From assembly GCA_039720395.1 (NCBI GenBank), contig CM077833.1, positions 9,873,036-9,937,035 of the forward strand: a stretch of 64,000 bases of DNA. The letters are read 5' to 3'. The notes beneath the pieces are model-generated. The model was not told the DNA's origin, did no database searches, and saw nothing but the letters and a program-made list of their open reading frames with translations. This DNA is from Liquidambar formosana (Eukaryota; Streptophyta; Magnoliopsida; Saxifragales; Altingiaceae). Numbering within the stretch: position 1 is the stretch's first letter; each line of letters opens with the position of its first letter. The translations under genes were made by a program, and so were the position numbers. Shown one piece after another: positions 37,142-50,311 of the stretch.

Positions 37142-40100
37142 ATAGCAAGGGTCTCCAAACCCTTGGTTTGACTAATCCCCTAAAACACAGATGAGGCCAC
37201 CACCCACTCCATATCAATTAACGCTTAATGTAAAACTAGTTGATGGCTAGCCTCAAGAGGAAGTGAAAAGTTGAACCCAAGATCTTCCACTTCTTGAGAT
37301 GTAAGTCTCAAGAACCACTCTTAAGCTTAAATTAAATTAAATTAAATACAATAAGTTAGTTGATTACAACATTTTACAAAGTTTTTATATTCTAATTAAA
37401 AATAACATCAACAAATCAATATGACCATTTGAACTAATAGTAACTTTCAAAAACTTAAATATTCATCGATAAAAATTAAGACTTTTACAGATTTTAGTGT
37501 ATGTGTAAAAAAAATAAAAATAAAAATAAAATAAAGGAGTGGGGTCCTATGCCCCCACCTGGATCCGGCCCCAGATTTACTTAAGGAAAACTGATCAAAA
37601 GCAAGACAACAATCCATATGTAATATTGAAAAGTGCAGCAGTTCACCAAACCCATACCTGTCCTCACCAACACAGTAAACCCATTCCCCTTTTGGTGATA
37701 GACAGGCAGCAACGAAATCACCCCCTTCTCTTTTACCAGATGAGAAACTCTTCACAACCTGGACCATAATCATTGAAAATCCCATCATAATTGTGATCCC
37801 CTCCCAACAGGCTCCGAAAGGAAAAAATGAGATAAAAATGTTGCTTCAATACAACATACAAACAAAGTAAACACTACGAGAAATTCAATATGAAATGTAA
37901 AATCACTACAAAGTAATATGAACAACTTGAAGCAATAATTTGAATTTGATGCCCAATAGTAAAATACGATTCCAAACTAGATGCTTACATACTTGAGAAA
38001 AATTTCACAAACCTCATAAAATTAAATTTAAAGATGGTAATAGGGTGGGTTCCAAACCATGCGGTAATTTCATTACCCTTCAGATGGAAGAACCCTTGTC
38101 CCATCATTATTCTGCCCCTTGAAAAATATTAAAATTCCAACACCATTACCAACTTACCATAATGGATAAAGGAAGACAAAGAAGGGCAACAGCCTAACAT
38201 CTATAATTTACAGTTAGCATTATATTACTGGTGCACATCCAATTTAATGTTTTAACATTTTTTTTTTTTTTCTGGTTTTTTTGGTTGAAGTAAATACTTG
38301 TATTAACAAGCAAAAAAGCCAAGTACATAAGAAATATACAATCACTAGCCAAAAGAGCCCCTAACTAAGTCTAAAGGGAGTCTATTAAGTGGACAAAAGA
38401 GAGGTTGTGCTCATTAGAATGACTACAAAACCACCAAAAAAGACTCCTTAAAAAACAAGAATTAAGGTCTATAATTGAAGCTTCAGCCTCCTCAAAATTT
38501 CTCAAATTCCTTTCTTTCCAAAAACACCAAAAAGCTGTGCGAGGTACCATATCCCACAAGATCTTAGCACCTTTGTGCACCGCTTTGCTAGACCAACCCA
38601 AAAGTAGATCATGTATAGTGAAGACAAGAGTGCAAGACCCAGTGAATCCCAAAAAGGTTAAAAGAGATCATCCAAAGGCTCCATGCCACGAGGCAATAAA
38701 ATAAAAAGATGGTCCACCATTTTTGTTGCTTCCTTACACATAATGCACCTAATAGCCATTTCCCACCTTCTTCTAATTAGGTGATCTATAATCAAGCACT
38801 TATCTATAGCCACTAACCAAGCAAAGAAAGCAATTTTGGAAGGAACCGAGGTTACCCAAATGATCTTAGCCAGAAGAAATAGTACAAGCGAATAAGTCAA
38901 GGCTTTGTAAAAAGATTTCATCAACAAGAACCCTTTAAAGTCCCTACGCCACACCAAGGAATCATTCCCTTGGTTGTCAGTTTGTAAAGTGTAGTTTTGT
39001 CTTGAGTTGTGTCTCTCTTGTTTTGGTGAGTACACCTTGTCCTTCTTTATTTGCACTTTCTTTTGCTTATTTATATGAGGGAGATTTGGCCAATAGTCAA
39101 GAAAATAAGACTTATTTAGCAATTAGTCAAGTGCCTTTCTTTTAACTCATTTAGTCCATTTGGCTCATTGCTGACCAAATTACCTCACCCTTATCTCTTC
39201 CGCATCCCTCTTCACCAACCCGATGCTCAACCTTCCACATTTTTTTTCATATATAAATATATATAAAGGAAGATGTTCACAAAGAAAAGGTGTGGAAGGA
39301 GAAAACAACCAAAAAAAAAAAAAAGTAGAAAAAGAGAAGGGGGGGGGGGGTTGGGTAGAGAGAGAGAAAGAGAGAAGGGAAGAAAAGGGAAGAGAGGAAG
39401 TGAAGGAAAAAGAAGAGAGTTAGACAAAAACCAACTAGAGAAGGGTAGAGAGAAACGGAGAGAAAAAGATAGAGAGAGAAGGTGAAATAGAAAGAAGTAG
39501 AAAGAGAGTGAAATAGAGAAAGGGAGAAGGTTCAATAAAAACAGAGAGAGAATCAGGGGGGACGTATATAGGATGGGTAGAGAAAGAGGAAAGAGATAAA
39601 GGGAAGAAATAGGGAAGAAAAGGAAAAGAAGGGGGGAAGAGAATAAAAATAAGTGGGGAACTTCAGGCCATTTCAGGAAGGGAAGGAAACAAAGAGAAGA
39701 GGGTGAGAAAAAAATAAATAAAATAAAATAAAAGAGCTTGAGGCCACTTTGGCCAGGAAGAGCATGGTTCAAAGTCACGATCTCGGATGCCATCACGTAA
39801 CGGCCACGATCATCACGGTTGCGGCTATCTCGTCACGTCTCAGGTGAGACACAACATTACGTATGAAAAAAGGCTAAAAAAAATCTGAAAAAATCATAGA
39901 AAAATCCAAAAAAATAGGGTAATCACATTGGAAGCATAAAACAAGCAAAACAAATAATCTAGAACAATTGTTTGTGCTTCATATGAACAATTGTTTAGAG
40001 TTATGATCAAATATATGCAAAATTTTACACTTCTACTAAGTAAATTTTATAGTTTTACGAAATATTATATTGGACCGAGCTAGACAGTAAAATTTTACAA

Positions 40101-43100
40101 TTTTAATTTTTTTAATAATTACCTAAACAATATAGATTCTGTTTAGAAGATGTCAATGAGTAAGTTCCAAGAATATAATTTTTTTTAAAACGGATGTGTA
40201 TAATGCAAGCTATAAGCTTTTCAAAAATTGGAACACTAAAAAACCAAGTTAGATACATAGGGTGCCCTTAATGACAAAAAAGTGACTGCCCTTCATAACA
40301 ATAAGGGTAAACCAAGGATTTTTTATTAAAAAACAAATGTGACTAATTGCTAAATAAGTTTCACCCCATTGACTAATTGAATTAGAAAAACTTTTGCTTG
40401 TCTAATTGTTAATATTTTACCTAATTATGGACTAATCGCCAATCTTCCCTTTATATAATTTGTTTGGTTGTTGATCAAAAAAAAAAAAAAAAAAAAAAAA
40501 GAAAAAAGAATCATTCCCTTGAAGTGAAATCTTGCCATTGTATAGCCTTTGAAAGAAGTTCATCACCATCTCCAATTCCCAATCATTAAAAAACCTAACG
40601 AAAGTGACATTCCAATGAGTGAGGCCATTATTCCCAACAAAGTAATCCTTAACCAAAGCGTACTTATCCACAGCAATATCAAACAAGTGAGACAAATCAA
40701 TCATAAGAGGATTAGCATCACACCAACCATATTTCCAAAATCTAACTCTCCCCTTTGCGCCAACTTTGAAGCCTATCTCCTTAACAAAATCATTAAAGCC
40801 TTGCATGTTAGCTTTCCAAAGGCCTGAAGCCATGGGCCCCCTAACCTCTCTAGGACACCACCCTTCATTAGTAAACCCATATTTCCAAACTATCACGTCT
40901 CTCCAAAGGCCTTGCTCACCCATTCCAAATCTCTAAATCCATTTTCCAAGAAGAGCCTTGTTAATATTCTCAAAAGACCTAATACCCAAGCCACCCTCCT
41001 TTGGTAAGCACATCATCGACCAATTTACAAGATGATATTTAATTTCGCCTCCTATACCATTCCAAAGAAAGTCTCATCAAAGCTTCTCAATCTTAGAAAC
41101 CACCAATATAGGAATCTTGAAGACAAACATGTAGCATGTGGGGATACTAGAAAGGGTGCTTTTAATTAAAGTCAACTTACCTCCTTTTGAAAGGAAACCT
41201 TTTTTCCAACCCACTAAGTCTTCTTTCTACCTTATCGATCAATACATACCACATCTTTTCATCTTTAAAATGAGAGCCTAATGAAAGCCCAATGTAGGTA
41301 ACCGTTAAACTAGCAACCTTACAACTAAGATTAGTAGCAAGGTTATCAATATCATCAACCCTTCTCATCAGAGTCAACTCGCTTTTTCCAAGATTGACTT
41401 TCAAATCCAAAACTGCTTCAAAGCATAGAGGGTCCACACGAAGACGGCTTGGTTGATCCTCTCGAGCTCCACAAAAGATAAGGGTGTCATTTGTGAAAAG
41501 CAAGTGGGAAACCATTCCTTCCTCAATCCCTCTACCATTTGTCACAAAACTCACACATATTTTCTATAATGGCATTGTTAATAAGCTTGCTCAAGGCATC
41601 CATGACAAGGATAAAAAGAAGGGGGGGAGTAAGGATCACCCTTTTAAAGACATCCAGAACTTTGGAAGAAGCCATAGGGGGTTCATTAATTAAAACCAAG
41701 AAATATGGAGTTGCAGTGCACCAAGAAATCCATCAAAGATATTTTCCTCTGAGGCCCATTCTTCTAGGCAAGTAGATGAGGAAGTTCCAATTCACACATT
41801 TACCGTTACAATTACAGCACCTGTACCTTGTTTTTAAAACCATGCTCTTATAAAGAAAAACCAAGAATCATTCTCGGGCCTTACTACATTGGTCCACGTT
41901 CTTCAGGTGATAAACCATTTTACAGTTGACACATTTTCTAGTATTAAAAAATATTGAAAATTGATTATTAACAGCATGTTATTTTTTCCAAATTTGTCCA
42001 AGGAAAATGCCAAAGTTGTCAGTTCCTTCCACCCACTTAGTTTACCAGCTCGTGTGGTAATCGAAAATTAGTAATAAATAGAAAAGCTGAGCCCCATTTG
42101 CTGTGAACTCAAAGAAGTATAGTGCATGCCGTATCAGCCAGAGGATAAAACCGCTGAATGAAAACAATGGATGTATCAGCGATCTTTGTGTAAAGAATAA
42201 GAGCGAGTACCTGTCCTTGAAGTGTCATGAGGTATATTGATGATGTCTTGTTACAAACAATAATGTGATCTGTATTTTTTGGAAAAAGATGCACAGAATT
42301 CACAGATGCATCACCTCCCTAACAGTTCAAAAAGGAAAAAGTAGCAATTAGCTATGAAAAAATATTCAATAAAAATATAAACGCAGACCAGACCATAATA
42401 AATATATTTCTCTGACCCATGAGTAGATGAACTTTATTTAAAAGAAATACCCTTAAAGGAGGTGGTGGCTTAAATGTCTGTAAACAGTCCGTAGTCTTCA
42501 CATCCCAGACCTACAACAGGCATCACATAACCTATTATAAACACAGGAGGACAAAAGACCTAGGGTCCAATAGTCACGATCGATCACCAAGGGGACATAC
42601 CTTGACTGTGCAATCACTGGAGGCAGTAATAACACGACTTCCATCACTAGTAAAGATCGCATCATTTACATAAGATGTATGGCCACGAAATTCCTTCAAC
42701 AACTTCCCAGACTTCAGGCCATGGATTCTTTAGTTCCAACAAAAAAAAAAAAAAAACTGCATAGTTATATTAAGTTCTAGCAACAAAGAAAGCATGCTAT
42801 CCTCATATGTGAACTATAACATTAACATTGCTCAGCAAACTGTTGAAAATCAGGAACAGCTAAACATTATGTGATAAATTAGTGGGAACAATATCAGTAA
42901 ATCAACCAACATATAAAAACCTAAAGCATATTATATAAGTAGAATATGCTAGTGGAGATCCTGAACTTGACTCTTGCTAAACCCCTGGGGCAGTGGACCA
43001 CCCACACAAGGTTTGATGGTTCTCATGGGCCTTGGACTGACCTGGCTCATATGGGTTGTGGGGTTCTTATATGGGCCCAAGGTTTGCCCAAAGGTTTTCT

Positions 43101-46100
43101 CCATTATTAAAAAAAATAATACTCCCTCTGTTTCATATTGATTGTCTTCCTTTCCATTTCAGGCCGTTTCAAAATTATTGTCCTAGTCAAAAAGTCAATG
43201 ACTTCATTATAATCAATTTCCCAAAATACCCATATCAATGGTATTAATTACATGATATGGACAAAATAAACACAATTAATTTTTACTACACTTGAGGGCA
43301 AAACTGGAATGTCAACATATAAATGTGGGTATGAAAGCATTTAAGAGGGATTCTTTCAAACATGATAGTCAATGTGAAACAGACGGAGTAAATAGTAGAA
43401 TATGGTAGGCCCTCAAAGTAAAAGCATATCTTATCATTTATTAGAGAATATTACTAAAAGTCTAAAAGTAACAATTATGACAAAACCAAATTGGTTCTTT
43501 CATAAAAACTTAGTAAGTTTGAGGTTTTTGGAATATGAATATATGGGGTCCCACTGTCATAGTAATAAATATTGTCATGTTAGAGACAATAGTTGGCATG
43601 CCACTACTGATGTGTCATCTAATGAAAAACCATGCAAAACAAAATGCCCGTGCATTCAATCAAACCTTGCTGTGCCATCAAAGGATGTACTTAGAAGCTG
43701 ACTTCCATCTCGAGAGAAGACAAGACTTGTGACACCCTGAGAATGTGCACGTTCCAGACGGCGCAAGCATTGACCTGTCCTAATACGCCAAACCTAGAAA
43801 ATTAATACAAAGTTAAATAAAATTTCTTAAAACTTCCAATATTGAACCAACATAAGATGCAAGAGTAACATGAACTCACAAGACACATTACGTAAACTAT
43901 TTGCTTCAGGAAAATTGACAGGACGGTCTTCCTAATAAGTGAATGGAAACAATGCATTTATAATGAATTAAAGAAACTGAAAATGGAAAAATATTGAGAA
44001 CTACAATAATAATAGTAATATATAAATTACTTCTAAACCCAATATCCTTTCTCAACAAATGTTGAGCTTGGAGTTAGCAAACTCTAGGAATTTTAGAATT
44101 TTCTTAAAAGATTCTTTTCCTTCAAATGGTAATTCTGCAATTCATTTTCTTAAAGAGAATGTCCCTATTATTTTGAATTCTGGAAAGACTTATCAGGTTG
44201 CAGAATGCCATACTAGAAGTCTAGAACTCATAAAATGGGAGTTTGTTATAATTCTATTAACCATGAGAGAGTGTGGAGTTAGAGATGCCTATCCAGGATG
44301 ATTCTATCCTTCAAAGGAAGCGAAAAAGGCAGGTACGTAGTAATGAGTTGGGAGTTGGGGATGGTGACACAAAGGAATTCCCAGCTGTCTGAAAAAGCCT
44401 GGATTAAGCTCAAAGGACTGTTAAGAAAGGTAGGGTATTCGATGAGGAGATCAAAGTCTATTAATAAGAGAGGTGGGCTTAGGGGTACCAAGGCTGTCAG
44501 GAGAGGAAAAGGGGCAAAGAAGTGGGTGGTAAGGCTCCTATAGGAGCAAGAATAAGAATTTACATTTAGAGGCCAATTATGACTCGGCTAGGTCTAGGAA
44601 GGTAGGAAGAGGGTTAGAAGGTGTGTAATGAAGATTATTGGTTGGAACTGTCACAGGATTAGGATCTCAAAGGAATAGATCATTAGAAAAGTGCTTTTGA
44701 AAATGACCCCACATATTGTGATGTTTCAAAAGTATAAATTAAATTATACAGATAGATTTTTGGTTAAGATTGTTTGGGAGGTGCATAACGAGTGAGCATT
44801 TGTTCCCTTGATCGGGAAGAGCAGGTCAATAACTGAATGAGGCTCTTAGGAAGGAGAGAAGTGATCTTAAGAATCAATTTGAAGAGGTGGAATTAAAGGA
44901 GGAATGATTTGGAGACAAAAGGTTAAAGTGAAGTGGATTAAGAAATTGGACAATACCACTAGATTGTTGCATAGAGTTTCTAAAAAGAAGAAAAAGAAGA
45001 ATCTGATTAAAAGAATTGAAGTAGCTTCGAGGTAGGTGATTGAGGACCTTGAGGCTATCAGCCACAAGTTGGTTGAATTTTTTGCTCAGCTTTCTTCGTC
45101 TTGTGTCAAGGATAGACCTAGGATAGAGGATCTTGATTGGAATCCAATTATGGAGGATAGAGCGCCTTTGTTAAAGAGACCTTTTTTTTCTGGAAGAGAT
45201 TAGAGAAAAGGTCTTTAAGATGACTAGGGATACATCTCTGCCGTAATGATTTAACAATGACGGTTTTTCAAGATTGTTGGGAGGTCTTAAAGAAGGATTC
45301 AGTCAAAGTCTTTGATAAGTTCTTTGTGAGTGGGGTGATTAAAAGTTGTACCAATGCCTCGTTTATTTGCTTGATCCCCAGGGAAGAAAGATATATGGCC
45401 ATTAAAGACTTTGGACCGATTAGTCTCGTAGCTAACCTCTATAAGATCATGGCCAAGGTTTTGTCCAAAAAATTGAGGGACGTGCTCAATAAACCTCTTT
45501 ATGCCATGCAAGGCGCTTTTTTCAAAGGGATGAAAATTTTAGTTGCGGTTGGCTGATAAGGTTGTGAAGGATAACAAGAAGCAAAAGAAGAAAGATTTCA
45601 TTTTTAAATTGGATTTTGAGATGGCATATAATCATGTGGATTGGAATTTCCTTGATTATGTCTTAAAGAGTAAAGGTTTTGGTATGAAATGGAGGATATG
45701 GGTGAGAGGGTATCTTAGCCCTACAGATTTTGTTGTGATTGTGAACAGCAAGCCTAGAGGGCAATTCAAGGCCACTAAAGGCGTTTGACAAGGGGATCTA
45801 CTTTCTCCCATCTCATTTACCTTAGTTGTTTATGTGTTGAGTAGGATGGTTTCCAAAGCAAAGGAAGTGAAGGTCATTAGTGATTTTGAGGTGAGTAGCG
45901 ATGGAGTTTCTCACCTTCAGTTTGCGAGTAATACTATTTTCTTCTCCAAATTTGATAAGTAGAAATGAGAAGAATTTTTTGAAGACTTGAACCTAGTTAT
46001 TTAAATGAGGTTTTTTGAATTGATTTCAGATCTGTTTGTCAATATGGCTAAGAAACCCATAGGCCCATAGCCCATAGCCCATAGCCCATAGCCCATAGCC

Positions 46101-49100
46101 CACAGGAAGGATTAAGGTGGAGCTAGGCAAAAATCTAGAGAATGGTAACTTCAGTTATGTTGCTCTATTAGCGAGTGGCCCATTAAGTATCTTGCGATGA
46201 TGATTAGTGGCAACCCAATGTCAAGTAGTTTTTGGGACTGCATGGTTGAGAAAGTGAGCAAAGGATTAAATGGGTGGAAGAAGGCATATATCTCTAGTAG
46301 TGGTAGGCTCACGCTAGTGAATTCAGTTCTCACTAGTATCCTTATGCACTATATTTCCCTGTTTAAGATACCAAAGAAAGTGGCTAATAGAATTGAGAGA
46401 ATGCAAAGAGACTTTTTGTGGGAAGGTGATAATGAGGGGAAGAAAGATCATTGAGTCAACTGGAAGTAGCTTTCTTGTCCTAAGCATAAAGGAGGTAGTG
46501 TCGGTGATGTGGTCCCCTAGGAACATGACTATTACAAGTGGTTGTGGAGATTCTCCATTGAACAAAAGTTCTTTATGGAATTCAATGATCAAAAGCAAAT
46601 ATGGCATTTAAGATAATGGGTGGGATTCTCCTATCGCGGTGAGGGATGGTTATTGTTGTCCATGAAAATTTATCTCTCAAGGGCTTCCACGTCTCTTGAA
46701 TCACGTTAAACTCATTGTTTGTGATGGGGCGCCTGTTTGATTTTGGAGGATGTTTGGTTGCGCCACCATTATTTTTTCAAGTTGTTTCCTAGTTTGTATT
46801 GTACTAATTGGTCCAAAGATGCCTCTATTGCTGATTTTGTTTCTTTAGATTCCAATTCGTAAAATTGGAACTTCAATTTTTCTAGAAATCTTAATGTTAG
46901 GGAGTCTGAGGAATAAGGAGTTAGCCTCGCTTTTGTTGATTAACGAGGGTGTTTTATTTCTCATTCTACCGCTGATAGAAGGTTTTGGACTTATCAGTCT
47001 TATTTGATGTTCTCTTGTAAATCCTTTTTTATGCCTTTATTGAGGATTCTTCTATCCCTTCTTTCCTCCCTGCAAGGTTGATTTGGAACGTGAAAGTGCC
47101 TCCTAAGTTCAAGGTTTTGGCATGGTCAGATGCTGTTCAAAGAACGAATACTATAGATATCGTGCAGAAGAAAAGACTAAATGCTTGTCCGTCCCTCCCA
47201 CTAGTGTGTTCTTTGTGAGAAGAATGGAGAATTTATGGCCCACCTCATCTTGCACTATGAGTGGGGTGTGGAATCGTCCTTTTTACAAGGCCGGCATGAG
47301 TTGGGTCAGTCCAATGCATGTTTCAAGTATGTTGGAGGAGGATTTTCAAGGAGGGTTTTCGTAGGGTCAGGACGAAGAAGGCTAAATTCCTGTGGAGTTG
47401 TATTTTGATGGCAGTCTAGCGGATAATCTACTTGGCAAGGAATGCAAGGATCTTCAATGATAGAGTTGAAGAGAGGGAATGGTTGTGGGACAGAATTTTT
47501 CTGTTTGCTTCTCTTTGGGCTTCAATAGACAAATCTTTTTTCAATTCCTAAAAGTTGGGCCATGATTTTCTCTTCAGAAAGAGTGAAGGCGTTTAGGAGG
47601 TCATTTTTATCCTCCTTAAGTTTGAAGGTTTGGTTTGGGGCTTGGAGATGCGCAAGGAAGTTTACTTTTTGGGTTTTGGGCCGTTCATATTAGTCCTCTT
47701 CTTAGGTACTTGTACAGGGAGGTATACTTGTTTATCAACTTCTTTTGTCAGGGCTTTTGTGGGGTGATCCTAATGCCAACCACTAGCATGTACCTCTTAA
47801 AACATTACTGCGATTAATACCATGACTCCAAATCTTCTCTACATAACAAGGACAGATGGAAAATTTTAAAGGAGTAAAAAATTCACCCTAAAACCAAGGA
47901 TACACAATTTCAACTCACTTTGATCTTTCCATCTTGTGACCCAGCTGCAAGCATCTCAGAATCTCTACTAAAATCAACGCAAAGGGCAGCCTCATCGTGC
48001 ATCATAAAAGTTTCCTGCAAAAGTTCATAGCAAATTGGTATATGCACAAGAAGGTATTCAAAAAACAGAGGCCTATGCTTCAAAGAAATGAATTATAAAC
48101 TTTTACACTAAGAAGCAACCATAACAGGACCAAACAACAAACAAACAAAAACCAATGGGACGAAAAATAATCGGCCATGTAAATAATTTGATCTTGAAAA
48201 GTTTATGTGCTACTGGAATCAGATCTAAAATCAGAATGTGCGACAAGCTGTAGTCAACATGATGGATACCAGAAAATGCCAGCATCAATTTTTATTTTTC
48301 AAAAATAATTGTGTTATTAAGGCACCTCCACACCAAACGATCACAAAGTCATGCCATATATTATCAAAAGATCAACTTTTCAACCACAATGTTATACTGT
48401 GCTAGTCTCCCCGAGGGTTTAGGTTCCATGGGTGGGGGTCCAAAGGGCCTTGCTGTGGGATTATTCCCCCATTATCCCAAAAAAGAAAAAAAAAACGTTA
48501 TAGGAACCATATAGCAGTCGCTCTCAGTATTCCACCAGCACATTTTACTTAATGCTTTCATGTTATATACAATGTGAAATGAAGAAATAATCATGTGATC
48601 AACTTTTCAACCACAATGTTATAGGAACCATATAACAGTCACTCTCAGTATTCCACCAGCACATTGTACTTAATGCTGTCATGTTATCCACAATGTGAAA
48701 AAAAATAATAAAGTAATAATCACGTGTATCAAAATGCCTACAAAAATCCAAGTGATGGACCAAGTTCCTAGGTCCTGTCTAGGTGAATCACGTGAGCAAC
48801 CTTAGGCTAGTGTCATCAAGGAATTAAGGTGATCCTTAGGCAATCAGGCCTCACTAGGTTGGACATGACTCCAATGATACCTAGGAAAAAAAGATATAAC
48901 TTGACAATACAGTAAAAGGGACAGATAGAATAACTTATGCTAAAAACAACAAAAGATATAAGAATTGAAAAGGCAAGGGCTAAGTAGTTTGGCTAGACAA
49001 GAAAATGCCTATATGTGATTTGTGGGGAGGGGGGAACTTCGAATTAAACACACTCAAAAACCCAGTAGGTTCATAAAACAATGCAGTCAAAATTGGTGTG

Positions 49101-50266
49101 TATGTGATTGGTGGATACGCTACACTACGTGTGATTTGACGTAAGATGACATGAAAAAAGATGTCTATACTTACCCAAAAAAAGAAAAGAAAAAAAGATG
49201 TTTGTACCAAAGCAGGAAACATAATACAAATAGTGAGAAGTTATTCGTACTTCCCTTACAAACACATATATAAAATAATATATATATAAAGATATATATA
49301 GATATATATATATATCTTTTTGTAGGAATAGTATTTCACCAATCCAACCGTTGGATTAGATACTCTACTCATTTTTGTTGTGCATGTCGAATTTCAATTC
49401 AATCGGAGATTAGGAGCCATGTCATCCATAAAGTGCCTCAAATTATACTTTTATTTATAACAAAAATATGAGTTTCAAATGCTTCCCGATATCCGATCGG
49501 GTTCGAAGTCTCGTTTGTCTCGAACAAGATCTCGCCAAGACAAACCTGTCTCTCTCACAGCAGAACGATCCAAGAACTCCCACCGATACAAATATATCGG
49601 GGGAAGTACCCCTCCCGGACGAGATTACCGTGATCTCAAACAATACGTGACGAGATCAACGAGAAATCGATGAATCGGTTGCATTCAAACAAGAAATCAT
49701 TCGAACCTGTACAAGAAAGCTAGGCAAAGAAGACTATATGACCTACCTCGACAGTCGATAGCAGCTCAAGCTTCCATTCTCTCTCATTGATGGTCAGACG
49801 AAGAGGTTTGGGTGGTTCGAATCTAGATCTAGGCTTTACACTTCTGTTCTCGTAACGCGTTGTCTCCAGTGGCCGACGGCAAATCTCAAGTTGGCGTTGC
49901 GACGTCTCAAGCCAGCAGATCTCGCCAGATCTGGTGGTAGGTGGCCTCCGACAACCGACGACAAGCTCCGACGATCTCTCTGCCCTCTCTCTCGACAATC
50001 TCTCGGCCTCTCTCTCGACTATTCGAGAACTAATGACCCAAGGGGGTTTTATTTTTTGGGGAAAATTTTAGATTAGTGGGGCTGTGGGAAATAATTACAG
50101 TTAGTAGTCTTGTTAGTTAAGTTAGTAGTCGTTTATTATAATGTCAATAGAAAAGGACACTCAATTGTAATTATTATACATAGCCTGACCAATCTAAGAT
50201 TCCCCCTATTTGTTTTTTATTTTAATTTTGTTTCCTTTTTCTTTTTTTAAAGAAGGGTAGTTATGT

Positions 50267-50311
<45 letters not shown>

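Larger units (their letters stand above)
38257..41790 (-). mobile_element. L1-type LINE (sense to SMU1), interrupted
   Basis: In minus orientation it runs from about 41790 to the T-run at 38257-38271 (poly(A) tail). It contains the end of the reverse-transcriptase domain (41177-41760: [20 protein letters not shown], where LFTNDT replaces the usual F-A/T-D-D-T motif), the thumb/zf-RVT linker (40520-40923: [43 protein letters not shown]) and, after a 1.54-kb insertion, the rest of zf-RVT (38371-38970: [65 protein letters not shown]). It lacks the endonuclease and is 5'-truncated. Confidence 0.78.
44050..47830 (+). mobile_element. L1-type LINE, near full ORF2, degenerate (antisense to SMU1)
   Basis: Blocks appear in the expected order with many frameshifts. 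An ORF1/linker-like region lies at 44059-44545. The start of an L1 endonuclease is at 44628 ([12 protein letters not shown], as in the usual 'WNCRGL' start). Reverse transcriptase is at 45250-45960 ([70 protein letters not shown]). The thumb is at 46200-46600 ([30 protein letters not shown]) and zf-RVT at 46970-47560. The catalytic F-A-D-D block reads FASNT, so it is inactive. No TSD was resolved. Confidence 0.78.

Noticed and set aside
39227..39796. 189-aa minus-strand open frame
   Set aside because: It is composed almost only of Leu, Ser, Phe and Pro because the plus strand is a purine tract. No domain and no start context.
46054..46103. Interstitial telomere repeat
   Set aside because: The unit is CCCATAG, not CCCTAAA, and it lies inside a LINE.
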